Below, one piece after another: positions 35,724 to 44,515 of a DNA stretch of 64,000 nucleotides. The notes below the pieces were generated by a model. That model was not told where the DNA came from, made no database searches, and was given only the letters and a program-made list of their open reading frames with translations. Both the position numbers and the translations under genes were made by a program. The DNA lies in assembly GCA_029243245.1 (NCBI GenBank), contig JAQWSK010000016.1, positions 1 through 64,000 of the forward strand, read 5' to 3'. This stretch comes from Flavobacteriaceae bacterium. Its GTDB lineage: Bacteria; Bacteroidota; Bacteroidia; Flavobacteriales; Flavobacteriaceae. Numbering within the stretch: the first letter of the stretch is position 1; each line of letters opens with the position of its first letter.

Positions 35724-35736
35724 ACATTTCCAAAAA

Positions 35737-35785
35737 TAGTTAAAAACTAGTTAAAGATTAACAGGCATTAAATCATCTTGTTAAT
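35737..35785. promoter_or_regulatory. Repeats between dapF and the DegP-type gene
   Basis: TAGTTAAA is repeated at 35737-35744 and 35748-35755 (11-base period, one helical turn). Next, ATTAACA (35757-35763) and TGTTAAT (35779-35785) form a perfect 7-bp inverted repeat with centres 22 bases apart. This pattern fits a regulator operator in the divergent promoter region, but no experimental link exists. Confidence 0.3.
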
Positions 35786-35812
35786 TTAGCATTATCAAAT
35801 TATTTATATATC

Positions 35813-37183
35813 ATGAAATCATACTTTAAAATATTAATTATAACCTGCTTAAGTAGTCTTTTTACTATCATTATTTATGATAAATTGAGCTCTGAGCCTT
35901 TGCACTCTATTAATAATTATCAATCAACAATACCAACAAATTATGTTAATTATAAAAGTGCTATAGAAGAAACTGATTTTACATTAGCTGCAAACAAAAC
36001 AATAAATGCAGTTGTTCATATTAAAAACACAAGTAATTACATAGAAAATTCAAAAAACTGGTTATATAATTTATATGGAGATTCAACACCTAAAAAAATT
36101 GGTAATGGCTCAGGTGTTATTATTTCTCCTGATGGTTTTATTATAACAAATGAGCATGTAATTGAGGGTGCTTCTGAAATTGAAGTAACAACAAATAATA
36201 ATAAAGCTTATAAAGCTATAATTATAGGATCAGATCCCTACACAGATATTGCTGTTTTAAAAATTGAGCCCAAAATAGCCCTAAGCTATATTCCATTTGG
36301 AGACTCTGAATTAATAAAAATTGGAGAATGGGTGTTAGCTGTAGGAAACCCATTTAATTTAAATTCTACAGTAACTGCAGGTATTGTAAGTGCAAAATCA
36401 AGAGATTTAAATAAATTAGATAGAAAAAATCAATCCTTTATTCAAACTGATGCTGCTGTGAATCAAGGTAATAGTGGGGGTGCGCTAATAAACACAAAAG
36501 GTGAATTAATAGGGATTAATACTGCAATATCTTCTATAACTGGAGGATTTGTCGGGTACTCTTTTGCGGTTCCAAGCAACCTAGCTAGAAAAGTTTTTGA
36601 AGACATACTAGAATATGGAAATGTTCAAAAAGGACTACTTGGTGTAACTGGTAACGCTTTAGATCAAAACCTTGCTGAAAGACTTAAAATAAATGAGACA
36701 GAGGGATTTTATGTTAATGAAGTTGAACCTAAACTTGGTGCTGAGAAAGCAGGTATTATTAAAAATGATATTATTATTAAAATCGACAAAATTAAGATTA
36801 ATAAGTTCTCTGATATGTCAGGTTATTTATCAACTAAACGTCCTGGAGATAAAGTAAAAGTCAATTATATCAGAGATGGTAAAATTTTTACAACTGATGT
36901 TGTTTTAAAAAAAATCACAAGAACAATATTTTTGGGAATGGAACTAAAAAATATTTCAGAAGATGATGAAAAAATAATTGGAAATAATCTAGGAGTTAAG
37001 GTTACAAATCTTCAAAATTCTAGACTTTACCGTCTTGGAATTGATAACGATTATTTCCTACTTAAAATTAACGACACAGAAATTAATGATATCAGTGAAA
37101 TAGATCGAATAAATGTTGAATCAATAAGATCAATATTATTTATGAGTCCTTACGGAGAAAAAGAACGAATTGTTTTTGAGTGA
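35813..37183 (+). CDS. DegP/HtrA-type serine protease with PDZ domains
   Basis: A periplasmic quality-control protease. The N terminus is a signal or anchor (residues 5-21). The catalytic triad is H115 (TNEHVIEG), D145 (YTDIAVLK) and S221 (NQGNSGGAL). A PDZ domain spans about 265-355, and a second, weaker PDZ-like region about 375-456. Length 456 is normal for Do-like proteases. Note TNEHV instead of the usual TNNHV. It has its own upstream region containing direct and inverted repeats. Confidence 0.93.
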   Translation: MKSYFKILIITCLSSLFTIIIYDKLSSEPLHSINNYQSTIPTNYVNYKSAIEETDFTLAANKTINAVVHIKNTSNYIENSKNWLYNLYGDSTPKKIGNGSGVIISPDGFIITNEHVIEGASEIEVTTNNNKAYKAIIIGSDPYTDIAVLKIEPKIALSYIPFGDSELIKIGEWVLAVGNPFNLNSTVTAGIVSAKSRDLNKLDRKNQSFIQTDAAVNQGNSGGALINTKGELIGINTAISSITGGFVGYSFAVPSNLARKVFEDILEYGNVQKGLLGVTGNALDQNLAERLKINETEGFYVNEVEPKLGAEKAGIIKNDIIIKIDKIKINKFSDMSGYLSTKRPGDKVKVNYIRDGKIFTTDVVLKKITRTIFLGMELKNISEDDEKIIGNNLGVKVTNLQNSRLYRLGIDNDYFLLKINDTEINDISEIDRINVESIRSILFMSPYGEKERIVFE

Positions 37184-37256
37184 GAATTGATTTTTATTTA
37201 ATAAATTATGACTTTAACAATGACCTCTTTTTTATAATATTGCTTTAAGATCAACT

Positions 37257-37934
37257 ATGCGTTTAGATATTATAACCCTTTTTCCTGAACTTCTTGAAAG
37301 TCCTTTCAGCGCATCTATTGTAAAAAGAGCAATAGAATCTAAGCTGGTTGAAATTTATTTTCATAACCCAAGGAATTTTAGTCATAATAAATTCAAGCAA
37401 GTAGATGATTATCAATATGGAGGGGGTCCAGGAATGGTTATGATGATAGAACCAATAGCTAAATGCATAAAAAAACTTCAATCTGAACGCAATTATGACG
37501 AGGTAATTTATTTAACTCCAGACGGTGAAACACTTAAACAGTCAATTGCTAACAAGTTATCAAATAAAACCAATTTAATTTTACTTTGCGGTCATTATAA
37601 AGGAGTTGACCAAAGGATAAGAGATCATTTTATCACACAAGAAATTTCAATTGGAGATTTTGTTTTATCTGGTGGGGAATTAGCTGCTGCTGTTTTATGT
37701 GATTCTATTGTTAGACTTTTACCTGGAGTTCTAGGTGATGAATCTTCCGCATTAACTGATAGCTTCCAGGATGGTGTCTTAGCACCACCTATATATACCA
37801 GACCTGCAAAATATGATGACATGAATGTTCCTGAAATACTTCTGTCAGGAAACACCGCTAAAATTGAAGAATGGAGAGAAGAAAAATCAATTGAATTGAC
37901 TAAAAAACTTAGACCAGATTTACTTCAAGATTAA
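37257..37934 (+). CDS. trmD: tRNA (guanine-N1-)-methyltransferase
   Basis: Methylates G37 of tRNAs that read CNN and some other codons, preventing frameshifts. The knotted SAM-binding fold is marked by LLCGHYKGVDQR and IGDFVLSGGELAA; the N-terminal MRLDIITLFPELL is also typical. Length 225 is normal. rplS follows on the same strand after a 111-base leader, an order conserved in bacteria. Confidence 0.96.
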   Translation: MRLDIITLFPELLESPFSASIVKRAIESKLVEIYFHNPRNFSHNKFKQVDDYQYGGGPGMVMMIEPIAKCIKKLQSERNYDEVIYLTPDGETLKQSIANKLSNKTNLILLCGHYKGVDQRIRDHFITQEISIGDFVLSGGELAAAVLCDSIVRLLPGVLGDESSALTDSFQDGVLAPPIYTRPAKYDDMNVPEILLSGNTAKIEEWREEKSIELTKKLRPDLLQD

Positions 37935-37970
37935 AAATTTATTGAATTTTTCTATTAAATAAAAAAAAAG

Positions 37971-37978
37971 TATTTTTG
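37971..37978 (+). promoter_or_regulatory. Candidate -7 box TATTTTTG for rplS
   Basis: An exact TAnnTTTG match, with a transcript expected to start near 37984, exactly at the foot of the rplS leader hairpin. A TTG at 37942-37944 is rather far for a -33 element. Confidence 0.5.
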
Positions 37979-37981
37979 CCC

Positions 37982-38018
37982 GGCAATGTAACCTCTGGCG
38001 AAAATCGTGTATGTTGCC
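37982..38018 (+). ncRNA. Candidate rplS (L19) leader hairpin
   Basis: GGCAATGTA (37982-37990) pairs with TATGTTGCC (38010-38018): nine base pairs, two of them G-U. The 19-base loop can form a second small helix (CGA/TCG with an AAA loop, 37999-38007). The structure lies between the -7 box and the rplS ATG at 38046, and is GC-richer than its surroundings. Autoregulatory leaders for ribosomal proteins, including L19, have been proposed in Flavobacteriia as far as I recall; a covariance model search is needed to confirm membership. Confidence 0.45.
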
Positions 38019-38045
38019 TTACTATAAAATTTCAATGCAATAAAG

Positions 38046-38396
38046 ATGGAAGCATTAATCGATTTTGTTCAAAAAGAATTTCTTAAAAAAAATGATTTTC
38101 CTAAGTTCTCTTCAGGAGACACAATAACTGTTTTTTATCAAATACGTGAAGGTGAAAAAGTAAGAACACAATTTTTCAAAGGTGTTGTTATACAAATTAA
38201 AGGAAAGGGAGAGTCTAAAACTTTTACTATTAGAAAAATGTCTGGAACTATTGGAGTGGAACGAATCTTCCCTTTAAATCTTCCTACAATCGAAAAAATA
38301 GAAGTTAGTAAACAAGGTAAGGTGAGACGTTCTCGAATATACTACTTTAAAAAAATGCGTGGCAAAAAAGCACGAATTAAAGAAGTATTAAAATAA
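38046..38396 (+). CDS. rplS: 50S ribosomal protein L19
   Basis: A 116-residue large-subunit protein located at the subunit interface. The conserved stretches GDTITVFYQIREGEKVRTQ, FKGVVIQIKGKG and GVERIFPLNLP are seen, with a basic C terminus (KVRRSRIYYFKKMRGKKARI). It has a hairpin leader and is closed by a strong terminator. Confidence 0.97.
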   Translation: MEALIDFVQKEFLKKNDFPKFSSGDTITVFYQIREGEKVRTQFFKGVVIQIKGKGESKTFTIRKMSGTIGVERIFPLNLPTIEKIEVSKQGKVRRSRIYYFKKMRGKKARIKEVLK

Positions 38397-38402
38397 TAAA
38401 TT

Positions 38403-38429
38403 AAAAAACCGCTAAAATAGCGGTTTTTT
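38403..38429 (+). terminator. Rho-independent terminator after rplS
   Basis: A perfect 12-bp stem (38403-38414 with 38418-38429, core ACCGCTA/TAGCGGT), an AAA loop and six T at the 3' side. It is symmetric, but placement after rplS on the plus strand fits. Confidence 0.92.
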
Positions 38430-38475
38430 AATTGTGTCTCATAAATATTTTAAATTTAAAAATGCAATGTTATTG

Positions 38476-38483
38476 TATATTTG
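38476..38483 (+). promoter_or_regulatory. Candidate -7 box TATATTTG for icd
   Basis: Exact TAnnTTTG match 25 bases upstream of the icd ATG, just after the rplS terminator, where a new promoter is required. Confidence 0.5.
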
Positions 38484-38508
38484 CTCTCATAATTAATTAA
38501 GTTATAAA

Positions 38509-39735
38509 ATGTCCAAAATACAAGTTAAAAATCCTGTCGTAGAAATTGATGGAGATGAAATGACCAGAATAATCTGGAAGTTTATAAAGGATCAATTGAT
38601 TAAACCTTATATAGCAGTTGATCTAAAATATTATGATTTAGGAATAGAATCGAGAGATAAAACAAATGATCAAATTACAATTAATGCTGCTGAAGCAATA
38701 AAAAAATATAATGTAGGAATAAAATGTGCTACCATTACCCCAGATGAAGGTCGAGTCAAAGAATATAGTTTAAAAAACATGTATCGCTCTCCTAATGGAA
38801 CAATAAGAAATATTGTTGGAGGCACTGTTTTTAGAGAACCCATTATAATGAATAATGTTCCTCGATATGTACAAGGTTGGACAAAACCAATATGCATTGG
38901 AAGGCATGCTTTTGGAGACCAGTATAAAGCAACTGATATTGTTACAAAAGGAAAAGGCAAACTAACAATGACTTTTACACCAGAGAATGGTAATAAATCA
39001 AAGTCTTGGGAAGTCTATGACTTTAAAGAAGATGGTATAGCAATGAGCATGTATAATATAGATTCATCAATCTATGGATTTGCTAGATCATGTATGAATA
39101 GAGCTTTAGATAAAAAGTGGCCTCTATTTTTATCGACCAAAAACACTATTCTAAAAGCTTACGATGGTCGTTTTAAAGATATTTTTCAAGAAGTTTTTGA
39201 AAATGAATTTGAAAGTCTATTTAAATTAGCAAAGATTACATACGAACACAGGCTAATTGATGATATGGTTGCAGCCGCAATGAAATGGAATGGTGGGTTT
39301 GTCTGGGCCTGTAAAAATTATGATGGTGATGTTCAATCTGACACCGTTGCCCAAGGTTTTGGATCGCTTGGATTAATGACTTCTACTTTGGTCACTCCTG
39401 ATGGTAAAACTATGGAAGCAGAAGCAGCTCATGGAACTGTTACACGACATTACAGAAAACATTTAAAAGGAGAAGCAACATCTACAAATCCTATAGCATC
39501 AATTTTTGCATGGACAAGAGGTTTGGCTTTCAGAGGAAAATTAGATAAAAACCAAGATTTAATCAATTTTTGTAAATTACTTGAAAGTGTTTGTATAGAA
39601 ACCGTTGAAAGTGGAAAAATGACAAAAGATTTAGCTATATTAATACATAATGAAAATTTAACTGAAACCGACTACCTAACAACTAAAGGGTTTTTAAATG
39701 AAATCAAGTTTAACCTTGATGAAAAATTATCATAA
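38509..39735 (+). CDS. icd: Isocitrate dehydrogenase (NADP), homodimeric type
   Basis: TCA-cycle enzyme giving 2-oxoglutarate. The 408-residue sequence resembles the eukaryotic-type NADP-IDH (type II), starting with [16 protein letters not shown] and including the substrate loop [12 protein letters not shown] and [20 protein letters not shown]. It is distinct from the E. coli Icd type. Its neighbours are rplS, behind a terminator, and murQ, 21 bases downstream, so icd and murQ may be co-transcribed. Confidence 0.93.
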   Translation: MSKIQVKNPVVEIDGDEMTRIIWKFIKDQLIKPYIAVDLKYYDLGIESRDKTNDQITINAAEAIKKYNVGIKCATITPDEGRVKEYSLKNMYRSPNGTIRNIVGGTVFREPIIMNNVPRYVQGWTKPICIGRHAFGDQYKATDIVTKGKGKLTMTFTPENGNKSKSWEVYDFKEDGIAMSMYNIDSSIYGFARSCMNRALDKKWPLFLSTKNTILKAYDGRFKDIFQEVFENEFESLFKLAKITYEHRLIDDMVAAAMKWNGGFVWACKNYDGDVQSDTVAQGFGSLGLMTSTLVTPDGKTMEAEAAHGTVTRHYRKHLKGEATSTNPIASIFAWTRGLAFRGKLDKNQDLINFCKLLESVCIETVESGKMTKDLAILIHNENLTETDYLTTKGFLNEIKFNLDEKLS

Positions 39736-39740
39736 TTTTG

Positions 39741-39764
39741 TTATGAATTATGAATTATGAATTA
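39741..39764 (+). repeat. Heptamer repeat over the murQ start codon
   Basis: TTATGAA is repeated three times in tandem (39741-39761) and followed by a partial copy, TTA. Each unit contains an ATG, at 39743, 39750 and 39757, in three different frames. Only the third opens murQ; the first two each read M-N-Y-E-L and then stop (TGA at 39758, TAG at 39765). Confidence 0.8.
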
Positions 39765-40575
39765 TAGAAAAATAACCGAAGAAGACTCTATTCATAATGA
39801 CTTAGAAAATAAATCTGTTCTTGAAATTATTAAAGGCATCCACCTAGAAGATTATAATGCCCTAAAAGCAATTGAAAAAGTAATTCCTGAACTTGAAAAA
39901 GTTATTGAAAAAATAGTTTCACAACTAAATAAAAATGGTCGTCTTTTTTATATTGGAGCTGGAACTAGTGGGAGAATAGGAGTTTTAGATGCTTCAGAAT
40001 GCCCCCCAACTTTCGGAACAGACCCTAATACTGTTATTGGTGTCATCGCAGGAGGTGATAAGGCGTTAAGGAATTCAATTGAGCATTCTGAAGATGACTT
40101 TTTAGAGGGATGGAAAGAATTAGAAAGCTATAATGTAAATTCTAATGATTTTGTTATTGGAATTGCGGCTTCTGGATCAACCCCATTTGTTGTAGGTTCA
40201 TTAAAAAAATGTCAGGAAAACAATATACCTACTGCCTGTATTTGTTCAAATCCAAAAAGCCCAATAACTGATTATTCAGATTACCCAATAGAAGTTATAG
40301 TTGGACCAGAATATATATCTGGAAGTTCAAGAATGAAATCAGGAACTTCTCAAAAACTTATACTTAATATGATTTCTACAACCACAATGATTCAATTAGG
40401 GCATATAAAGGGAAATAAAATGATAGATATTCAAATAACCAATGAAAAACTTAAAGATAGAGGGTGTAGAATAATTCAGGAAAATTTAAAAATTAATTAT
40501 TCTGAAGCATTTGATTTATTAGATAAACATAAGAGTGTTAGAAATGCGATTGAATCAAAAATGACAAATGAATAA
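39757..40575 (+). CDS. murQ: N-acetylmuramic acid 6-phosphate etherase
   Basis: Cleaves the lactyl ether of MurNAc-6-phosphate in cell-wall recycling, giving GlcNAc-6-phosphate. The 272-residue SIS-domain protein has GAGTSGRIGVLDASECPPTF at about residues 68-87, the signature of the family, and IAASGSTPFVVG and the SGSSRMKSGTSQK loop. The start ATG is the last of three in a heptamer repeat. It overlaps the DUF6095 gene by 8 bases. Confidence 0.94.
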   Translation: MNYRKITEEDSIHNDLENKSVLEIIKGIHLEDYNALKAIEKVIPELEKVIEKIVSQLNKNGRLFYIGAGTSGRIGVLDASECPPTFGTDPNTVIGVIAGGDKALRNSIEHSEDDFLEGWKELESYNVNSNDFVIGIAASGSTPFVVGSLKKCQENNIPTACICSNPKSPITDYSDYPIEVIVGPEYISGSSRMKSGTSQKLILNMISTTTMIQLGHIKGNKMIDIQITNEKLKDRGCRIIQENLKINYSEAFDLLDKHKSVRNAIESKMTNE

Positions 40576-40804
40576 ATTAAAATTTATAAAAGGCCTAAAG
40601 AAATTAACTTTTGCAATTGTTTTTGCATTTATTGGCCCTTTTATAATTCAACAGGCCTTCCAGAATCAAAATCATCAATTTTATTTATATGTATTAATCT
40701 TAGGCCTTGTAATATCTGGAGCTTCAATAGCTTTAGGATTTTTAGGGATTTCAAATCTAGTTAGCTCATTTTTAGGTGATTATAAAAATAAAACAGATTC
40801 TTAA
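40568..40804 (+). CDS. DUF6095 family small membrane protein
   Basis: A 78-residue protein with two membrane helices (residues 13-30 and 39-66) and charged ends. It matches a flavobacterial family usually found directly after murQ, which I recall as DUF6095. It overlaps murQ by 8 bases, so the two are translationally coupled. Function unknown. Confidence 0.78.
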   Translation: MNKLKFIKGLKKLTFAIVFAFIGPFIIQQAFQNQNHQFYLYVLILGLVISGASIALGFLGISNLVSSFLGDYKNKTDS

Positions 40805-40812
40805 CTCTACCC

Positions 40813-40843
40813 TTTGTTAACATTGATAGTCAGCTTATCTTTG
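40813..40843 (+). promoter_or_regulatory. Canonical Bacteroidota promoter for thrS-infC-rpmI-rplT
   Basis: TTTG at 40813-40816, a 19-base spacer, then TATCTTTG at 40836-40843: both elements of the consensus TTTG-N19-TAnnTTTG. Transcription should start near 40850, 15 bases before the thrS ATG. This is the best promoter match in the window. Confidence 0.7.
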
Positions 40844-40864
40844 TAAAATATTAAATGTTTTAAT

Positions 40865-42817
40865 ATGATCAAAATAACTTTCCCAGATGGAGCGAATAAA
40901 AGTTATGAAAGTGGTATCTCTGTTATAGAAGTTGCTAAAAGTATTAGTGAAGGGCTTGCTAGAAATGTTCTTTCAGCTAAGTACAACGATCAAATTGTAG
41001 AGGCTTCCACAACTTTAAATAATGACGGAAATATAACTTTTTTTACTTGGGATAATGATGAAGGAAAATCTGCTTTTTGGCATTCTTCTGCGCACGTATT
41101 GGCTGAGGCTATTATAGCTATATACCCAAATGCAAAGTTAACCATAGGCCCTTCAATTGAGAATGGCTTCTATTATGATACCGATTTTGGAAATATTAGT
41201 TTTTCTGAAAAAAATCTTCCTGAACTTGAAAAAAAAGTCATAGAGTTTGCGAGAAAGAAATCTGTATTCAAGATGAGAAATTCCTCAAAATCAGATGCTT
41301 TAAATTTTTATAGGAATATTGATAATCAATTTAAAGTTGAATTAATTGAAAAACTTGAAGATGGGGATATAACTTTTTGTGATCACTCAAGTTTTACAGA
41401 TCTATGTAGAGGTGGTCATATTCCAAATACTGGCTTAATCAAAGCTGTAAAACTAACTTCAGTTGCAGGCGCATACTGGCGTGGAGATGAAACTAAGCAA
41501 CAATTAACTCGTATCTACGGAATTTCATTTCCAAAAAACAAAGAACTTACAGAATATCTTGAGCTTATTGAAGAAGCTAAAAAGCGAGATCATCGAAAAC
41601 TTGGAAAAGAATTAGAATTATTTACTTTTTCTCAGAAAGTTGGAATCGGGTTACCTCTATGGCTACCTAAAGGTGCTGCACTTCGTGAAAGATTAGAGGA
41701 TTTTTTAAAAACAGCTCAAAAAAAAGCAGGATATGAACAAGTAATATCCCCGCATATTGGAAACAAAGAGCTTTACATAACCTCAGGCCATTTTCAAAAA
41801 TATGGATCAGATAGTTTTCAGCCTATTGAAACTCCAGCAGAAGGTGAAACTTTTTTATTAAAACCAATGAATTGCCCTCATCATTGCGAAATATATAAAG
41901 CAAGACCCTGGAGTTATAAAGAACTTCCAAAAAGGTACGCTGAATTTGGAACTGTATACAGATACGAGCAAAGCGGAGAACTTCATGGACTAACAAGAGT
42001 AAGAGCTTTCACTCAAGATGATGCTCATATTTTTTGTATGCCTAATCAATTAAACCAAGAATTCAAAAATGTCATAGATCTTGTTTTGCATGTTTTCAAT
42101 TCTTTAGGCTTTGATGATTTTACTGTACAGGTTTCATTAAGAGACAAAAATAATCCCGAAAAGTATATAGGAAGTAATGAAAATTGGGAACTAGCTGAAA
42201 ATGCTATTATAAATGCTACAAAGGAAAAAAATCTTAAATATGTAATTGAATATGGAGAAGCTGCTTTTTATGGACCAAAGTTAGATTTCATGGTTAAAGA
42301 TGCTTTAGGAAGAAAATGGCAGTTGGGCACAATTCAAGTAGATTACATTCTTCCTGAAAGATTTGAATTATCCTATAAAGGGGATGATAATAAATTACAC
42401 AGACCCATCATGATCCACAGAGCCCCTTTTGGAAGCTTAGAGAGATTTGTAGCTATATTACTGGAACATACTGGAGGGAACTTCCCTATTTGGCTCGCTC
42501 CAGAACAAGTAATAATTTTATGTGTTAGTGAAAAACATGAGAAATACGCAAAAAAAGTTTTAAATTACTTAGAAAATAACGAAATTCGCGCCTCGCTAGA
42601 TTCTCGAAATGAGACAATTGGCAAAAAAATACGACAAGCAGAAATGAATAAAATTCCTTTTATGCTAATAGTTGGAGAAAAAGAACATACAAATCAATCT
42701 GTATCTGTTAGAAAACATAGGGAAGGAGATTTGGGAAGTAAATCAACTAAAGAGTTAGTTGAGCTAATTAAAAAAGAGGTAGACATTAGTATGTTGAATC
42801 TTAAAAACATAATTTAA
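40865..42817 (+). CDS. thrS: Threonine--tRNA ligase
   Basis: Charges tRNA-Thr. A TGS domain (1-62), the editing domain with [11 protein letters not shown] (about 76-86) and CRGGHIP, the class II catalytic core (from [19 protein letters not shown] with a zinc Cys; motif 2 [15 protein letters not shown]) and a C-terminal anticodon-binding domain ([17 protein letters not shown]). Length 650 is normal. It leads the classic thrS-infC-rpmI-rplT operon from a canonical promoter. Confidence 0.97.
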   Translation: MIKITFPDGANKSYESGISVIEVAKSISEGLARNVLSAKYNDQIVEASTTLNNDGNITFFTWDNDEGKSAFWHSSAHVLAEAIIAIYPNAKLTIGPSIENGFYYDTDFGNISFSEKNLPELEKKVIEFARKKSVFKMRNSSKSDALNFYRNIDNQFKVELIEKLEDGDITFCDHSSFTDLCRGGHIPNTGLIKAVKLTSVAGAYWRGDETKQQLTRIYGISFPKNKELTEYLELIEEAKKRDHRKLGKELELFTFSQKVGIGLPLWLPKGAALRERLEDFLKTAQKKAGYEQVISPHIGNKELYITSGHFQKYGSDSFQPIETPAEGETFLLKPMNCPHHCEIYKARPWSYKELPKRYAEFGTVYRYEQSGELHGLTRVRAFTQDDAHIFCMPNQLNQEFKNVIDLVLHVFNSLGFDDFTVQVSLRDKNNPEKYIGSNENWELAENAIINATKEKNLKYVIEYGEAAFYGPKLDFMVKDALGRKWQLGTIQVDYILPERFELSYKGDDNKLHRPIMIHRAPFGSLERFVAILLEHTGGNFPIWLAPEQVIILCVSEKHEKYAKKVLNYLENNEIRASLDSRNETIGKKIRQAEMNKIPFMLIVGEKEHTNQSVSVRKHREGDLGSKSTKELVELIKKEVDISMLNLKNII

Positions 42818-42829
42818 AAAGTAGAAGTC

Positions 42830-43384
42830 ATAGCAATTCGAAGAAGAAGAACGAATAGACCTGGAAGAATAATAAAAGAGAATCCACATTTGATTAATGA
42901 GAAAATAACAGCTCATGAAATCCGATTAGTTGGTAAAAATGTTGATATAGGAGTTTATAAACTTCCTCAAGCTTTAGTACTGGCTAGTGAGCAAGGTTTG
43001 GATTTGGTCGAAATTTCACCTAAAGCTGTGCCTCCAGTTTGTAAAATATTAGAATATAAGAAGTTCTTATATGAACAGAAAAAACGAGAGAAATCGCTTA
43101 AATCTAAAGCAACTAAAGTAGTAATTAAGGAAATACGTTTTGGCCCTCATACAGATGATCATGATTATGAGTTTAAAAAAAAGCATGCGGAAAAATTTCT
43201 AAAAGATGGAGCAAAGCTTAAAGCTTTTGTCTTTTTTAAAGGAAGGTCTATAATTTTTAAAGAACAAGGGCATATTTTACTACTTCGTCTAGCTCAAGAT
43301 TTAGAAGAGTGGGGAAAAGTTGAACAACTCCCTGAATTAGAAGGAAAAAGAATGATAATGTTTATAGCACCAAAGAAAAAATAG
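42830..43384 (+). CDS. infC: Translation initiation factor IF-3, ATA start
   Basis: IF-3 keeps the ribosomal subunits apart and checks start codons. The conserved Bacteroidota N terminus ([20 protein letters not shown]) is encoded from an ATA at 42830-42832, 12 bases after thrS, with no ATG, GTG or TTG that would preserve it; the first candidate downstream is a TTG at 42890, which would remove 20 conserved residues. infC is the known case in which AUU or other poor start codons allow IF-3 to control its own synthesis. The two IF-3 domains are intact ([42 protein letters not shown]). 184 residues. Confidence 0.92.
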   Translation: MAIRRRRTNRPGRIIKENPHLINEKITAHEIRLVGKNVDIGVYKLPQALVLASEQGLDLVEISPKAVPPVCKILEYKKFLYEQKKREKSLKSKATKVVIKEIRFGPHTDDHDYEFKKKHAEKFLKDGAKLKAFVFFKGRSIIFKEQGHILLLRLAQDLEEWGKVEQLPELEGKRMIMFIAPKKK

Positions 43385-43407
43385 TTAAAAAATAAAATAA
43401 TGAGGTT

Positions 43408-43605
43408 ATGCCAAAAATGAAAACAAAATCAAGTGCGAAAAAGAGGTTTAAAATTACAGGCTCAGGAAAAATAAAACGTAAACACGCATTTAAAAGTCAC
43501 CTTTTAACGAAAAAATCCAAAAAGCGTAAGCTTTCATTGACACATTCAGGATTAGTTCACAAAAGTGATGAAAACAATATTAAAGAACAATTACGTTTAA
43601 CGTAA
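43408..43605 (+). CDS. rpmI: 50S ribosomal protein L35
   Basis: A 65-residue, highly basic protein with the typical [20 protein letters not shown] beginning and [12 protein letters not shown] middle. It lies between infC (23 bases) and rplT (88 bases). Confidence 0.96.
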   Translation: MPKMKTKSSAKKRFKITGSGKIKRKHAFKSHLLTKKSKKRKLSLTHSGLVHKSDENNIKEQLRLT

Positions 43606-43640
43606 TTTTTAGTTAATAGTTAAAACAATTAATGAACCCT

Positions 43641-43678
43641 GAAGATAGGCTTTAAGTGCTTTAAAAGTCGCCTACTTC
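43641..43678 (+). ncRNA. Candidate rplT (L20) leader hairpin
   Basis: GAAG-A-TAGGC (43641-43650) pairs with GCCTA-CTTC (43670-43678), nine pairs with one bulged A, enclosing a 19-base loop in which CTTTAA and TTAAAAG may partly pair. It lies in the 88-base gap between rpmI and rplT, larger than the other gaps of this operon. L20 is known to repress its own operon in several phyla by binding leader RNA; assignment here is inference. Confidence 0.4.
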
Positions 43679-43693
43679 AAAAAAAATAAAATT

Positions 43694-44038
43694 ATGCCTA
43701 GATCAGTAAACTCAGTTGCTTCAAGAGCACGAAGAAAAAAGATTTTAAAACAAGCAAAAGGATATTTTGGTCGCAGAAAAAATGTGTGGACAGTTGCAAA
43801 AAATGCTGTTGAAAAAGCGATGTCTTATGCTTATAGAGATAGAAAAAATAATAAAAGAAATTTTAGAGCATTATGGATAACCAGAATTAATGCAGGTGCA
43901 AGATTAAATGGGATGTCATATAGTCAATTTATGGGTAAAATTAAATCTAATAATATTGATTTAAACAGAAAAGTGCTTGCAGATATAGCTATAAATAATC
44001 CAAGTGCTTTCAAAGCAATTATAAAAAAAGTTAAGTAA
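43694..44038 (+). CDS. rplT: 50S ribosomal protein L20
   Basis: A 114-residue primary rRNA-binding protein of the large subunit. It begins [20 protein letters not shown], contains [20 protein letters not shown] and ends with the globular C-terminal domain [21 protein letters not shown] strong terminator follows. Confidence 0.97.
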   Translation: MPRSVNSVASRARRKKILKQAKGYFGRRKNVWTVAKNAVEKAMSYAYRDRKNNKRNFRALWITRINAGARLNGMSYSQFMGKIKSNNIDLNRKVLADIAINNPSAFKAIIKKVK

Positions 44039-44054
44039 AAAACTCATAAACTAT

Positions 44055-44085
44055 AAAAAAACCTGCTTTTAAAGCAGGTTTTTTT
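44055..44085 (+). terminator. Rho-independent terminator after rplT
   Basis: A 14-bp stem (44055-44068 with 44072-44085, core ACCTGCTT/AAGCAGGT), TTA loop and seven T residues; it closes the thrS operon 17 bases after the rplT stop. Confidence 0.93.
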
Positions 44086-44101
44086 ATTTTTAAAACAATT
44101 T

Positions 44102-44452
44102 ATGTATACAATTTATCACAATCCTCGATGCAGAAAATCAAGAGAAGCTCTTGATTTTTTAAAAAAAGAAAATATTCAACATGAAGTGATCTTATATTTA
44201 GAAACAACCCTGTCAGAAGAAAAAATCAAAAATATATTAGTTCAACTTCAAATTCATCCAGAAAAATTAATTCGTACTCAAGAATCAATTTGGAAAGAAC
44301 TTTTCAAAAATAAAGAATTAGATAGAAATCAATATATAACTATTTTGAGTAAATATCCAAAACTTATTGAAAGACCAATTATTACAAAAAACCAAAAAGG
44401 AATTATTGCCAAGCCAATTAAAAATTTGATAAAATTTATTGATCGTATTTAA
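44102..44452 (+). CDS. arsC: ArsC/Spx-family arsenate reductase-like protein
   Basis: A 116-residue thioredoxin-fold protein with a single N-terminal redox Cys (C10 in NPRCRKSR), the signature of the glutaredoxin-linked ArsC family, and the conserved RPIITKNQKGIIAKP near the end with the Arg that binds arsenate. It starts 16 bases after the rplT terminator. There are no arsR or arsB genes around it, so arsenate resistance is not certain; the related YffB/Spx-type function is possible. Confidence 0.85.
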   Translation: MYTIYHNPRCRKSREALDFLKKENIQHEVILYLETTLSEEKIKNILVQLQIHPEKLIRTQESIWKELFKNKELDRNQYITILSKYPKLIERPIITKNQKGIIAKPIKNLIKFIDRI

Positions 44453-44515
44453 ACCTTTTTATTAAGTTAATGTCTAAAAACAGATCAATTAAATACTATT
44501 TAATTTATTATATCA

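Noticed and set aside
44102-44452. Arsenic resistance operon
   Set aside because: Only an arsC-like gene is present; no arsR, arsB or acr3 nearby.
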